From Prescottella soli (GTDB taxonomy: Bacteria > Actinomycetota > Actinomycetes > Mycobacteriales > Mycobacteriaceae), in contig NZ_CP157276.1 of NCBI RefSeq assembly GCF_040024445.1, positions 3,534,001-3,598,000 of the forward strand: DNA of 64,000 bases, written 5' to 3'. The translations under genes and the position numbers were made by a program. Positions 42,475 through 53,100 of the stretch are shown piece by piece (position 1 is the stretch's first letter; each line of letters opens with the position of its first letter). The notes beneath the pieces were generated by a model. That model was given only the letters and a program-made list of their open reading frames with translations, was not told where the DNA came from and did not search any database.

Positions 42475-43236
42475 TCAGCGCGGTGCCATGCGGATGGCGC
42501 CGTCGAGGCGGATGACCTCGCCGTTGAGCATCGGGTTGGAGACGATGTGCGCTGCGAGCGAGCCGTACTCGGCGGGGTCGCCGAGACGCGACGGGTGGGG
42601 GACCTGCTGGCCGAGGGACGCCTGCGCGGCCTCGGGCAGCCCGGCCAGCAGCGGGGTCTTGAACAGGCCCGGAGCGATCGTGACGACGCGGATCAGCAGC
42701 GATGCGAGGTCGCGGGCGATCGGCAGGGTCATGCCGACGACGCCGCCCTTAGACGCGGAGTAGGCGGCCTGGCCGATCTGGCCGTCGAACGCCGCGACGG
42801 ACGCGGTGTTGATGATCACGCCGCGCTCGCCGTCGACCGGCTCGGTCTTCGAGATGCGTTCGGCCGCAAGACGGAGCACGTTGAACGTGCCGACGAGGTT
42901 GATGTTGATGACGCGGTTGAAGTCGGCGAGCGGGAAGGCACCCTGCTTGCCGACGGTCTTGATGGCGTTGCCGATGCCGGCGCAGTTGACGGTGACCCGC
43001 AGCGGGCCGAGCGACTCGGCGAGATCCAGGGCCGCGATGACCGAGGCCTCGTCGGTGACGTCGCCGGCGGCGAAGCGGACGCGGTCGCCGAGTTCCTTGG
43101 CGACGGCCTCACCGTTCGAGGAGGGCAGGTCGAGGATGACGACGCTGGCGCCCTGCTCGTGGAGAGCCTTGACGGTGGCGAGGCCGAGGCCGGACGCGCC
43201 GCCGGTGACGAGTGCGACGCTGTCGTTGACGATCAT
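42475..43236 (-). CDS. 3-Hydroxyacyl-CoA dehydrogenase, SDR family (HSD10-like)
   Basis: 253 aa. The cofactor loop is [31 protein letters not shown], the Ser in [22 protein letters not shown] and a C-terminal [27 protein letters not shown] follow. The text after NCAGI and the closing LDGAIRM are typical of the type II (HSD10) hydroxyacyl-CoA dehydrogenases. It oxidises the 3-hydroxyacyl-CoA for the thiolase encoded 29 nt upstream. The ATG at 43236 is used; the longer frame is antisense-type noise inside the thiolase. Confidence 0.88.
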   Translation of the reverse strand: MIVNDSVALVTGGASGLGLATVKALHEQGASVVILDLPSSNGEAVAKELGDRVRFAAGDVTDEASVIAALDLAESLGPLRVTVNCAGIGNAIKTVGKQGAFPLADFNRVININLVGTFNVLRLAAERISKTEPVDGERGVIINTASVAAFDGQIGQAAYSASKGGVVGMTLPIARDLASLLIRVVTIAPGLFKTPLLAGLPEAAQASLGQQVPHPSRLGDPAEYGSLAAHIVSNPMLNGEVIRLDGAIRMAPR

Positions 43237-43265
43237 GCGATGTTCCTTCCGGATGTGCTTGTGAT

Positions 43266-44459
43266 TCAGATTCGCTCGATGATGGTGGCATTCGCCATGC
43301 CAGCACCCTCGCACATGGTCTGCAGACCGTAGCGGCCGCCGGTGGCCTCGAGATGGTTGACGAGCGTGGTGAGCAGGCGGGTACCGGAGGAACCGAGGGC
43401 GTGGCCGAGGGCGATCGCGCCGCCGCGGGGGTTGAGCTTGGCGGGGTCGGCACCGAACTCGTGCGCCCACATCAGCGGAACGGGGGCGAAGGCCTCGTTG
43501 ACCTCGTAGGCGTCGATGTCGTCGATGCCGAGTCCCGCCTTGGCGAGGACCTTGTGGGTGGCCGGGATGGGGGCCGTGAGCATGAACATCGGGTCGTCGC
43601 CGGTGACGGCGAACGAGTGGAACCGGGCACGGGGGGTCAGCCCCAGCTTGTTCGCCATGTCCTCGCTCATGATCAGCACTGCGGAGGCGCCGTCGGTGAA
43701 GGGCGAGGAGTTGCCGGGGGTGATGTGCCACTGGGCTTCGGGGAATCGCTGCGCGAACGCGTCGGTGCGGAATGCGGACCGCAGGGTGGCCAGACCGTCG
43801 GCAGTGGTGGCGGCTCGGACCGTCTCGTCCGTGGTGTGCTCGACCGTCTCGCCCGCTCCGGTGGTGACGGTGACCGGCACGATCTCGGCGTCGAAGAATC
43901 CGGACTCGGCTGCGGCGGCCGCGCGGCGGTGCGACTCGGCCGAGTATGCGTCGAGGGTTGCGCGGTCGAGGTTCCACTTGGCGGCGATCAGCTCGGCCGA
44001 GATGCCCTGATGGATAAGCCCTTCCGGGTACCGGGCGGCGATGCCCGGGCCGGCCGTGTCCTGCCCGATGGGGGACGTGCCCATGGGGATCCGGCTCATC
44101 GACTCGACGCCGCACGCGATGACGATGTCGTAGGCGCCGGCCATGACACCCTGCGCGGCGAAGTGCGCGGCCTGCTGGCTCGATCCACACTGGCGGTCGA
44201 TCGTGGTGGCGGGCACCGAATCCGGGAAGCCGGCCGAGAGCAGGGCGGTGCGGGAGATGTTGAGGGCCTGTTCGCCGACCTGCTGGACGCAGCCGCCGAT
44301 GACGTCGTCGACCATCGCGGGATCGAGATCGTTGCGCTCGACGAGCGCGCGCAGCACCTGCGCGAGCATCTCGACGGGGTGAGTGCCGGAGAGGGCGCCG
44401 CCCGGCTTGCCCTTGCCGGACGCGAGGCGGACGGCATCGACGATGACAGCCTTCGTCAT
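43266..44459 (-). CDS. Acetyl-CoA acetyltransferase (thiolase)
   Basis: 397 aa. The nucleophile Cys91 is in [20 protein letters not shown], with [14 protein letters not shown], the His in [19 protein letters not shown] and the second Cys in [16 protein letters not shown]. All catalytic residues of biosynthetic and degradative thiolases are present. It performs the last step of a beta-oxidation round with the SDR and dehydrogenase next to it. It starts 65 nt after the hydratase stop, in the same direction. Confidence 0.92.
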   Translation of the reverse strand: MTKAVIVDAVRLASGKGKPGGALSGTHPVEMLAQVLRALVERNDLDPAMVDDVIGGCVQQVGEQALNISRTALLSAGFPDSVPATTIDRQCGSSQQAAHFAAQGVMAGAYDIVIACGVESMSRIPMGTSPIGQDTAGPGIAARYPEGLIHQGISAELIAAKWNLDRATLDAYSAESHRRAAAAAESGFFDAEIVPVTVTTGAGETVEHTTDETVRAATTADGLATLRSAFRTDAFAQRFPEAQWHITPGNSSPFTDGASAVLIMSEDMANKLGLTPRARFHSFAVTGDDPMFMLTAPIPATHKVLAKAGLGIDDIDAYEVNEAFAPVPLMWAHEFGADPAKLNPRGGAIALGHALGSSGTRLLTTLVNHLEATGGRYGLQTMCEGAGMANATIIERI

Positions 44460-44524
44460 GGGTGTTCCTTTCGGATGAGTGGCGGTGGACGGTTCGTGCC
44501 GCCGTCCGCGGCGATGTCGTACGG

Positions 44525-45325
44525 TCAGCGGCCGGCCCAGACCGGCGGGCGCTTCTCGGCGAACGCCTTCGGGCCTTCCTGGGCGTCCTCGCTGGTGAAG
44601 ACGACCGCCATGGCCTTGGCGTTCTGCTCCCACACGTCCTGTTCCCAGTCCGAGAGGGCCGCGGTGCGGTGGATCATCGCCTTCGATTCACGCACGGAGA
44701 GGGGTGCGTTCGCGGCGATGCTCTCGGCGAGCTCGAGCGCGACCTCGAGGGCGGTCCCGGCGGGTGCGACGCGGTTGACGAGGCCGAGCTTGAGGCCGTC
44801 GACGGCGGTGATGGGTTCGCCGGTGAGTGCGAGTTCGAGGGCGACCTTGCGGGGGATCTGCTGCTGCAGGCGGATCACACCGCCGGCCGCGGCGAACAGT
44901 CCGCGCTTGACCTCGGGCAGGCCCAGCTGTGCCTGTTCGTCGACCACGGCCAGATCTGCGGCGAGGACCAGTTCGGTGCCACCGCCTAGGGCGAATCCGT
45001 TGACGGCGGCGATCGTCGGCTTGCCCACCCAGTGCTGGACGAAGCCGGCGAAGCCCCACTCCGGGTGGCCCTCGGCGTCGAGGGAGGCGCCGCTGCCGAG
45101 CGCCTTGAGGTCCGCGCCGGCGCAGAAGGCGCGTCCCGCGCCGGTGAGGACGATGACCCGCACCGCGTCGTCGGCGTCGGCCTGCTCGAGCAGATTGCCG
45201 ACCGCGGTGGACAGCGCCGCATTCACGGCGTTCAGCGCCCGTGGACGGTTGAGGGTGATGATCGCGACGGCACCTCGACGCTCGTAGAGGGCGGCGGGCT
45301 CGGTGACGATCGGCTCGTCGGCCAT
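44525..45325 (-). CDS. Enoyl-CoA hydratase/isomerase family protein
   Basis: 266 aa crotonase. [22 protein letters not shown], the oxyanion motif [16 protein letters not shown], and [24 protein letters not shown], with [16 protein letters not shown] carrying the Glu. It hydrates the enoyl-CoA. It is the first gene of the unit hydratase, thiolase, SDR. The promoter upstream has TTGACC, a 17-nt spacer, TAGCAA and a TAGCGATCGTTA-type operator just after the -10. Confidence 0.9.
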   Translation of the reverse strand: MADEPIVTEPAALYERRGAVAIITLNRPRALNAVNAALSTAVGNLLEQADADDAVRVIVLTGAGRAFCAGADLKALGSGASLDAEGHPEWGFAGFVQHWVGKPTIAAVNGFALGGGTELVLAADLAVVDEQAQLGLPEVKRGLFAAAGGVIRLQQQIPRKVALELALTGEPITAVDGLKLGLVNRVAPAGTALEVALELAESIAANAPLSVRESKAMIHRTAALSDWEQDVWEQNAKAMAVVFTSEDAQEGPKAFAEKRPPVWAGR

Positions 45326-45354
45326 GGGGCTCCTTTGGAGGTGTACCTACTTAC

Positions 45355-45400
45355 TTAACGATCGCTAAATTGCTACCATGGCTGGCAGGCGTGGTCAACG
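45355..45400 (-). promoter_or_regulatory. Promoter with TTAGCGATCGTTAA operator
   Basis: On the minus strand TTGACC (about 45395-45400), a 17-nt spacer and TAGCAA are followed by TTAGCGATCGTTAA (45355-45368). The palindrome covers the expected start site of the hydratase-thiolase-SDR transcript. It is the fourth member of the TAGCGATCGCTA group in this window. Confidence 0.6.
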
Positions 45401-45554
45401 GGCGGACCTGTCTGTCGAACGGGGAACCCGCCTGGTATGGATTGCGACTCTCCGTCGACTGCGTCGGCGGCGCTGCGCTGCGACCGGCCGAGCCTTGTTC
45501 CGGCACTACTGAAGTGGACCTGCGAATCCGTTAGAGCAACCGAAGGAGCTCACT

Positions 45555-46340
45555 GTGACAACCCTCGAACCGGGTGTCGTCAGCATCGTCGAGGACGGTG
45601 TCCTGCGCGTCACCATCGACCGCCCTACGAGCATGAACGCGGTCCGGGTCGAGACGCTGGACGCTGTTGCGGATGCGTTCGAGGATCACTCCGTCGATCC
45701 CGAGGTGCGGGTCGCCGTTCTGTCGGGTGCCGGGCGCGCGTTCTGTACGGGGGCAGACCTCGCTGGCCTGGATCTCTACGCTGCGCCGTCGGCCGCGACG
45801 ATCGATGCGGCCAACCGGGTGGCCGACAAGATTCGTTCGTTTCCGCGGCCGGTGATCGGGGCGGTTCGGGGTCCCGCCGCGGGAGTGGGTGTGTCGCTGG
45901 CGTTGGCGTGCGATCTGACGGTGGCCTCCGAATCCAGTTATTTCTTGTTGGCTTTCACCAGGATCGGTCTGATGCCGGACGGTGGTGCCACGGCGCTGGT
46001 CGCGGCGTCGGTGGGGCGGGCGCGTGCGATGGCGTTGGCGCTGTTGGCCGAGCGCCTCGGGGCCGCCGAGGCGCTGCGGGCCGGCCTCATCGCGAAGGTG
46101 TACGCCGACAACGAATTCGACGCCGAGGTCGAGGCGCTTGCGTGGCGGCTGGCCGCCGGCCCCGCCGATGCCTTCCGTCGGACGAAGGAGGCGATCAACG
46201 ACGCGACGCTCGGCCAGCTCGATGCGGCGTTCGAGCGGGAGCGGGCCGGGCAGCTCGAGTTGTTGGCCGCACCCGATTTCGCGGAGGGGGTGGACGCGTT
46301 CCAGAACAAGCGTCCCGCGCGGTTCGGGAGCGTCGCGTGA
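45555..46340 (+). CDS. Enoyl-CoA hydratase/isomerase family protein
   Basis: 261 aa crotonase: [42 protein letters not shown] (oxyanion hole), [22 protein letters not shown] and [15 protein letters not shown]. The residue after MPDGG suggests a hydratase lacking one of the two Glu, so an isomerase or another crotonase reaction is possible. The GTG start follows GAAGGAG. Its stop overlaps the racemase start (GTGA). Confidence 0.87.
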   Translation: MTTLEPGVVSIVEDGVLRVTIDRPTSMNAVRVETLDAVADAFEDHSVDPEVRVAVLSGAGRAFCTGADLAGLDLYAAPSAATIDAANRVADKIRSFPRPVIGAVRGPAAGVGVSLALACDLTVASESSYFLLAFTRIGLMPDGGATALVAASVGRARAMALALLAERLGAAEALRAGLIAKVYADNEFDAEVEALAWRLAAGPADAFRRTKEAINDATLGQLDAAFERERAGQLELLAAPDFAEGVDAFQNKRPARFGSVA

Positions 46341-47440
46341 GCGGGCCTCTGGACGGGCTGCGGGTGATCGAGCTCGCCGGTATCGGGCCGGGACCGCATG
46401 CCGCGATGATCCTCGGTGACCTGGGTGCCGATGTCGTTCGTATCGAGCGGCCGAGTTCGAGTGCCGTCGACGTATTGGACGGCGAGCCGGACCACATGCT
46501 GCGTAACCGGCGTTCGTTGGCGGCGGACCTGAAGAACAGTGTCGACCGTGAGATGGTGCTGCGCCTGGTCGCGAAGGCCGATGTGCTGATCGAGGGTTAC
46601 CGGCCCGGGGTTGCCGAGCGCCTCGGGCTCGGGCCCGATGAGTGTGCCGCGGTCAATCCGGGGCTGGTCTATGCCCGGATGACGGGGTGGGGGCAGAGTG
46701 GGGCCATGGCCCCGCGGGCGGGCCACGACATCAACTACATTTCGCTGACCGGCGTGCTGAACGCGATCGGGCGGCCGGGGGAGCGGCCGGTGCCGCCGTT
46801 GAACCTGGTGGGTGATTTCGGTGGCGGCTCGATGTTCCTGTTGGTGGGCATCCTGTCGGCCCTGTTCGAGCGGCAGCGGTCGGGTCTCGGGCAGGTGATC
46901 GACGCGAACATGCTCGACGGGGTGAGCGTGCTGTCCCAGATGATGTGGGCGATGCGTGGTTTCGGGCAGTGGTCGTCGAGTGCGGGGACGAATCTGCTCG
47001 ACGGTGGTGCGCCGTTCTACGACACCTACGCCTGTGCGGACGGGCGGGCCGTCGCGGTCGGCGCGATCGAGCCGCAGTTCTATGCGGCGTTGCTCGACGG
47101 CCTGGGCCTCGCGGATGCGGACCTGCCGGATCAGCACGACCGGTCGGGGTGGCCGACGCTGCGGGAGCGGTTCGCCGAGGTGTTCGGCTCGGAGGGCCGC
47201 GATCACTGGGTGGCGGTGTTCGACGGTACGGATGCGTGTGTGACGCCGGTGCTGTCCTTCGACGAGGTCGCGAAGGAGGGCTCCTACCTCCGGGACCGGG
47301 GCAGCCTCCTCGAGGTGGGCGGCGTCATGCAGGCCGCGCCGGCGCCGAGGTTCTCGCGGACCGTGCCGGGGACACCGACCCCGCCGCGACCGGTGGGCGC
47401 GGACGGCGCCGTGGTGCTCCGGGAATGGTTGGGGCAGTGA
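46337..47440 (+). CDS. Alpha-methylacyl-CoA racemase (CaiB/BaiF family)
   Basis: 367 aa. [32 protein letters not shown] and [29 protein letters not shown] (read across residues 107-135) are diagnostic of AMACR; the catalytic Asp is in [17 protein letters not shown] and the His in RAGHDINY. It epimerises 2-methylacyl-CoA esters so they can be beta-oxidised, as in degradation of methyl-branched chains or sterol side chains. It is co-translated with the crotonase. The combination suggests a branched acyl-CoA substrate. Confidence 0.9.
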   Translation: MSGPLDGLRVIELAGIGPGPHAAMILGDLGADVVRIERPSSSAVDVLDGEPDHMLRNRRSLAADLKNSVDREMVLRLVAKADVLIEGYRPGVAERLGLGPDECAAVNPGLVYARMTGWGQSGAMAPRAGHDINYISLTGVLNAIGRPGERPVPPLNLVGDFGGGSMFLLVGILSALFERQRSGLGQVIDANMLDGVSVLSQMMWAMRGFGQWSSSAGTNLLDGGAPFYDTYACADGRAVAVGAIEPQFYAALLDGLGLADADLPDQHDRSGWPTLRERFAEVFGSEGRDHWVAVFDGTDACVTPVLSFDEVAKEGSYLRDRGSLLEVGGVMQAAPAPRFSRTVPGTPTPPRPVGADGAVVLREWLGQ

Positions 47441-47555
47441 CGCTCCACGACGGCGTGCGGAGGAGCGCAGTCCCGTGGTATCCGAGTCGACCGGACGTCG
47501 TGTCCAGTCCGAGTAGTCTCGGACCGTCAGCAAGCGTGAAAAGTGTGGGGGTTAG

Positions 47556-48236
47556 GTGACCAAGTTGTCGACAGACGTGACCGAAGGGGCGGACGATCCG
47601 ACCGACTGGCGCAGTGTCGAGCCGTTGGACCTGACCCCCATCCTGTCGGCATCGCTCGACGCGTTCTACGAGTCGGGCTTCCACGGCGCGTCCGTCCGGG
47701 AGATCGCCCGCCGAGTCGGCGTCACCGTCCCCTCGCTGTACTACCACCATCAGAGCAAGGAGGGGCTGCTCATCGCGCTCCTCGAACTCTCCATCAGTGA
47801 CCTGCGCTCGCGGGCACTGGCTGCGAACGACGCGGGCGACGGCGATCCGGTTCAGCGGTTGACGAACGTGATCTTCACGATCGTGCTGCAGATGACCAAC
47901 CGTGCGCGGCTGGCGGCGCTCGAGGGCGAGGCGAGATACCTGGGCCCCGAGAACTGGGAGCGGTACCGCGCGGTGCGCAAGGGCGTCGAGGGCCTGGTGC
48001 TCGACATCGTGCACGACGGAAATACGTCCGGAGACTTCGACGCGGACGATCCCGCCGAGACCACCCGGGCGATTCTCGGTATGTGCCAAGTGATTCCCCG
48101 TTGGTATCACGCGGAGGGCGTCCACAGCCCGGAAGTCGTCGCCCGGAAGTACGTCGAGATCGCACTCAGGATGGCCGGTGCGACCCGTGCGCCGGACATG
48201 CCCACGAACTCGGAGCCCACGGAACACGCGTCCTAG
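47556..48236 (+). CDS. TetR family regulator
   Basis: 226 aa. HTH: SLDAFYESGFHGASVREIARRVGVTVPSLYYHHQSKEGLL (residues 32-71). The HTH and ligand domain resemble the TetR part of the XRE-TetR fusion at 21608. A candidate target is the TAGCGATCGTTA site at 45355 and perhaps the crotonase-racemase operon upstream. The GTG start follows a GGGGGTTAG sequence, a weak ribosome site. The stop overlaps the convergent membrane protein gene by 4 nt. Confidence 0.87.
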   Translation: MTKLSTDVTEGADDPTDWRSVEPLDLTPILSASLDAFYESGFHGASVREIARRVGVTVPSLYYHHQSKEGLLIALLELSISDLRSRALAANDAGDGDPVQRLTNVIFTIVLQMTNRARLAALEGEARYLGPENWERYRAVRKGVEGLVLDIVHDGNTSGDFDADDPAETTRAILGMCQVIPRWYHAEGVHSPEVVARKYVEIALRMAGATRAPDMPTNSEPTEHAS

Positions 48237-49486
48237 GCGGCGTGCCGCCCCGCCGGCTTGTCGTGGTGCTGCCGCACGAACCGGTCGACACGGATGGTGA
48301 CGAACCGGACGAGTCCCTCGAGCGGTCCGCGGCCCGCGGTCGCGCGCCACACGAGCGCCAGGGCCGTGATGCAGACGACTTGTCGGACGTATCCGGAGAC
48401 CGGGCCGTACACGTCGAAGTCTGAGTTCACGAACAGGATGTGGCTGACGTACACGGTCAGTGACAGGCTGCCGATCGCGGCGAGTGGCGCGAGGACGACG
48501 TGGATGATCGTGGACCAGACGGGTGCCGTGACGTGGCCGAGGAGCAGTATCGCGCCAAGGACGAGCAGCGAGCTGCCGACTGTCGCCATCAGATCGAATG
48601 GTGTGCCCGTGTGCGGCCCGTCGACGCCGAGCCACCACCACGTGCTCGTCGGGGTCGTCCCGTCCCCGCCGAACGCGAGGAACTCGTCGACGATTCCGTC
48701 GGTGTCGGGCGCTTCGGCGGACCGGATCCGGTCGAGGCCGCCGAAGGGGTACAGAATCAGCCACGACACCATCTTGGAGGTCAGCATGAGTGCCACGCCG
48801 GTGGCGACCAGCCCCAGCGCGGTCTGCCACGCGGTGAGTACCAGTCGGCCGACGACGAGTCCGACACACACGTATGTCATCCACACGACGGCGGGGAACT
48901 CACCGGTGAACAGGACGTCGGACACGAAGCTCAGTGGTTGGTGCAGGGCCGCGTCGAACGAGAGCTGGGCGTCGATCCCCTCGGGAAGGTGCGGGCGCAG
49001 CGCCTGACTGAGCAGCGGCGCGCAGATCGCGAGCGCGACCGCGGTGAAGACGAGCGCACGCGTGCTCAGCCGGATCAGCGGGATCGCAAGGAGGAACATC
49101 GCGGCGTAGTAGCCGAGGATCACCACGCCGTAGTCGCTGTCGGTGAAACCGAGGGAGAGTCCGATGAGCGCGATCATCAACGCTCGGGCGGCGAGCGACC
49201 AGGAGATGGCGGTCGCGTCGATGCCGGGCTTCTGCTGCTTGCGGCGGGAGACGAAGGCGATGCCGACGCCGGCGAGCACCGCGAAGATCGCCGACGCGCG
49301 CCCGGCGGCAAGGCTGAACGTCCAGGTCGGGTCGCCGTCGGCGTCGTAGGCCATGAGGGAGTGGACGGCGATCATGCCGAGCACGGCCAGGCCGCGCGCC
49401 GCGTCGATCGCGACCAGCCGGCGGGCGCTCGTGGCCGCGCTGGTGGGTGTACTTCGGTCGATCGTCGTATCAGGTGTGGTTCTCAT
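48233..49486 (-). CDS. Multi-pass membrane protein, acyltransferase-like (DUF1624/DUF418 type)
   Basis: 417 aa with about ten hydrophobic segments. The start RRLVAIDAARGLAVLGMIAVHSLM is the hallmark of heparan-alpha-glucosaminide N-acetyltransferase-like and DUF418-type membrane acyltransferases (DxxRG and a conserved His). It could acetylate or otherwise acylate a product in or at the membrane. It starts 2 nt after the stop of a BPL_N-domain gene and is the third gene of the unit headed by the Pls-type synthetase, so a modifying role on that product is an inference. Confidence 0.75.
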   Translation of the reverse strand: MRTTPDTTIDRSTPTSAATSARRLVAIDAARGLAVLGMIAVHSLMAYDADGDPTWTFSLAAGRASAIFAVLAGVGIAFVSRRKQQKPGIDATAISWSLAARALMIALIGLSLGFTDSDYGVVILGYYAAMFLLAIPLIRLSTRALVFTAVALAICAPLLSQALRPHLPEGIDAQLSFDAALHQPLSFVSDVLFTGEFPAVVWMTYVCVGLVVGRLVLTAWQTALGLVATGVALMLTSKMVSWLILYPFGGLDRIRSAEAPDTDGIVDEFLAFGGDGTTPTSTWWWLGVDGPHTGTPFDLMATVGSSLLVLGAILLLGHVTAPVWSTIIHVVLAPLAAIGSLSLTVYVSHILFVNSDFDVYGPVSGYVRQVVCITALALVWRATAGRGPLEGLVRFVTIRVDRFVRQHHDKPAGRHAA

Positions 49487-49487
49487 G

Positions 49488-50162
49488 TCAGCTCATCACC
49501 GCATCGATAAGTTCGAGTCCCGCGATCCGCGAGTCGTCGGCAGGTGGTCGGATGCCGGAGTCGGCGAACCAGTCTCGGTCGGCCTCGGGGTGCGGTCCGA
49601 CGACCGCAACCCTGCCGGTGCCGAAAGGCACTGCCAAGGCAGCGATTTCGCCGTTCGGGTAGGTGGCGATCACGTCCAGGTCCGGGGTTTGGCGTCGCAC
49701 GTGGAAGGTGGCGCCGTCCTGGAAGTAGAGGCTGCGGCGGTCGTCGCGCCAGTCCACCTCGACGAGCGTCGGCCGGGTCGAATCGACCGTCGCGCGGTCG
49801 GTGACGATGTACTGGTCGGTGTCGCCCGGCAGCAGGTCGAAACCCGGGGTGGCCCCCGCGAGGTATCCGCCGAGGCAGAACCCGAGGTAGCGTCCGCCGC
49901 CGGCCACGAACCGACGGACATGCTTGCTGTGCTTACGCATTCGCCGCCACGCGGGACTCAGGGTCGCCCCGCCGGGCTGGGCGTACAACGTGGCCTGCGC
50001 GAGGACCTCGTCGGTGAGTGGAAGCGCCTCGCGTGGGCCGACGTAGCGCACGTCGAAGTCCCAGCGACTCGCCCGCAACAGGTCCGCAACGGACTCGGCA
50101 CACCCGGGCCGGGTCGCTCCGCCCCGGTAGACGAGGGCCAGGGGGCGGCTGCCGTTCCTCAT
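49488..50162 (-). CDS. BPL_N domain protein, class I amidotransferase-like fold (cytosolic)
   Basis: 224 aa. Nucleophile elbow YLGFCLGGYLAG (Cys) and VVGPHPEADRDWF (His-Pro-Glu) complete a GATase-type triad. LYAQPGGATLSP is the oxyanion-side loop. No signal peptide: the N-terminus is MRNGSRPLALVYRGG. It is homologous to the Tat-exported protein at 54591. Its ATG overlaps the NRPS stop by 4 nt, so it is translationally coupled. It may hydrolyse or transfer an amide of the NRPS product; function unproven. Confidence 0.8.
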   Translation of the reverse strand: MRNGSRPLALVYRGGATRPGCAESVADLLRASRWDFDVRYVGPREALPLTDEVLAQATLYAQPGGATLSPAWRRMRKHSKHVRRFVAGGGRYLGFCLGGYLAGATPGFDLLPGDTDQYIVTDRATVDSTRPTLVEVDWRDDRRSLYFQDGATFHVRRQTPDLDVIATYPNGEIAALAVPFGTGRVAVVGPHPEADRDWFADSGIRPPADDSRIAGLELIDAVMS

Positions 50163-53100
50163 CGGACCGCCTCGGCCGGGATCCCGCGCCACCGTGTGTT
50201 CGCCGGCAGTTCCTCGCCCTTCATGAGCAGGGACAGCGGACCCAGTTCGGCGCCCGGGCCGACCGTCGCGTCGTAGAGGACGATCGCGCGAGTGCCCACC
50301 GTCGCCGCGCCGTCGACGGTGACGACGGACATCTTCATCACACGGTCCTCGAACAGGTGCGTCTGCATCGACGAGTTCGAACCGATCGCGGCGTCGTCGC
50401 CGATCCGGACGAGGTCGAACTCGGTGAGGTACGTGGTTCCGATCCACGTGCGGCGACCGATGTCCGCCCCGAAACCGCGCAGCGCGATCGGCAGGAACGG
50501 AGTGCCCTTGAGCTGATCGAGCAGCACGGGCACGGCAGCGGCCTCGTAGATTCCGGTGGCGAACTCCGACCGACGAACGAACTTGGCCCACAACGGCTCC
50601 ACCCGCGGTCGGTAGGTGCCCACCATGTTCCGCTTCACGGCGGAGGCGTAGAGCACCACGCCGATCGCGGTGGCCAGCGCGACCAGCGGCGCGACGAGGA
50701 TGGTCACCCAGATCCCTGCGGACCGCGCCGTGAGCGACAGTGCGAGCAGATAGAAGAAGAGGCTGACACCGATCAGCGTGGCCGGCAGCGTGATCCGAAA
50801 GTACTCGATGAACAGGCGATGCGCGACGACCGACCGACTCGGCCGGAAAGTATCCGACTCGGCGTAGCTTCCGCTGTCCTGCCGTGCGGGAAGGTTGATG
50901 GCGGGCGAACCCAGCCACGACGAGTCGGCGGGGACCCCGTTCCGGTCAGGCACGGTCAGGACCCCGACGAGGGACCGATCGCCGGTGTGGGTGCCGGCCG
51001 GGACGAAAGCCGCGTTGCCGACGAACGCGCGATCACCGACGGTGGTGCGATCGAAGGCGATCCACCCGTTGCAGAACGACGAACCGCCGACGCTCGCCAT
51101 GTCGGCGACGAAGCTCTCGGCGCCGATCGTGAGCAGGTCGGGATCGATGTGCGCGGCGGTCGACACCTCGGCGCCGCGGCCGACCTTGGCGCCGAGCAGG
51201 CGCAGCCACGGTCCCGTGTACAGGGTCGCGTACAGGGAGCCCGTGTAGGTCAGGCTCATGAGGAAGAGCTTGTCCGTCATCCACTTTCGGATACCGAGGT
51301 TCGAACGCGCATTGTGGATCCCTACCGGAGGAGCGTCCAGCATCAGCTTCTTGCCGAGCACCACCGCGGCGCACACGCTGAGGACGTAGACCGAGCCCGA
51401 CAGGAGAGTCGCGAAGAAGGCCCAGATCATTCCCCACTCGAGCAGCACGTACCAGACGAGGACGAGGCTGGGGACCAGCGTTGCGATAGCGATGAATTCG
51501 AGCGTCACGAGACCCAGCACCGCGAGTGCACGCAGTCCGAAGGACCAGCGGCGCGGCGCCGGTGCCGCGGCCATCGCCTCGACCGCAGGCTCGAGGTCGG
51601 TGACGGGCAGCGGCGGAGAACCGGCCCAGCGTTCGCCGGCGGGAATCCGACGCCCTTGGTCGAGGACCGACTGGTCCGCGAGCATCGCACCGGATTCCAT
51701 GTGGGCGCCGGGTTCGAGGACACAGTTCGCGCCGACGAAGGCATGATCCTCGACGACGATGCTCTCGACGACGATCCAACCGGACTCGACGCGCCAGGAC
51801 TGCAGATCCGTGTTGTAACCGACCGACACCCCCTCACCGATCCGGACCATCGCAGGGAAGGGGATCGAACTGGTGCCGATCTGCGCGTCCCCCCCGACGC
51901 GGGCGCCGAGCGCGCGCAGGAACGGCACCATCAACGGCGAGCCCGCGAGCACCGGCGCCGGGGAGAGCGCCAGCATCCGATCGACCATCCACAGCCGCAG
52001 ATACGTTGCCCCCCAAAGCGGATACCGTCCCGGGCGGATGCGCCACGAGAGTGGGGGCACCAACAGCACGGGCAGGACCCATCGCACACCCAGATACGTC
52101 GGGACGGTCGCGATCAGCAGGTCGCGGAGCATCGTGAAGTTCGGATGGCCGCCGTGGATGCTGTAGACGATCGAGACCGGCAGCGTGACGACCAACAGCA
52201 TGCCGAGCAGGAAGAGCCCCTGGACGGCGCCGGCGAGAGCGATGCGAAGAGCGCTGTGCGACAGGGGCGTCGGCCGGGCTTGCACGACCGCGGTGGTGTC
52301 GGACTGCGGCTCCGCGTCGAGCGCCGCGGCCAGGCTGCGCACGGTCGGATTCGTGTAGATGTCACGCAGGCTGACGGTGTCTGCCTCCGACTCCCGCAGC
52401 GCGGAAACGAGTTTCGCGGCCGCCAGCGAGTGGCCGCCGAGATCGGTGAAGAAGTCGGCCTCTACGGACAGCGCGTCGACGTCGACCCCGAGTGTCGCCG
52501 CCCACACGGCGCGGATGCGGTGCTCGCGCTCGGTCTGCGGCGCGACGACGGGTCCCGCCGCATGCAGGGTTCGGCGCGGTCCGGGCGCGGGCAGCCGCGA
52601 CCGGTCGACCTTGCCGCTGGGCATGGTCGGCAGCTCGCCGACGATGTCGACGAACGCCGGGACCATGTACTCGGGCAGGCGCAGATGGAGCGCCTCGAGG
52701 AGTCGTAGGATCAGGGCGTCGCCGCCGTCCTCGGCGATGTGTGCGGCGCGTGCGGCACCGGAACGCAGGACGACGTACGCGGCCAACTCCTGGCTGCCGG
52801 ACACGTCGGCCAGGGCCACTACGGCACTCGCGATCTCGGCGTCCTCGAGGAGGATGCTCTCGATCTCGCCGAGATCCACGCGATGGCCGCGGATCTTGAT
52901 CTCGCTGTCCGCACGGCCGAGGTACTCGATCTCGCCGTCCGGGGTGATGCGACCGAGATCGCCGGTGCGATAGAGCTTTCCGCCGTCCGGGGCGTCGGCG
53001 TGATCGATGAAGCGATCCGCCGTCTGTTCCGGTCGCCCGACATAGCCGCGGGCGAGACCGGGGCCGCCGATGCAGATCTCCCCGACCTCTCCGTCGGGGA

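Noticed and set aside
50018-52708. 896-codon plus-strand open frame
   Set aside because: It is antisense to the NRPS gene; the translation is Arg/Gly/Asp/Gln-rich without any motif, an effect of high GC content.
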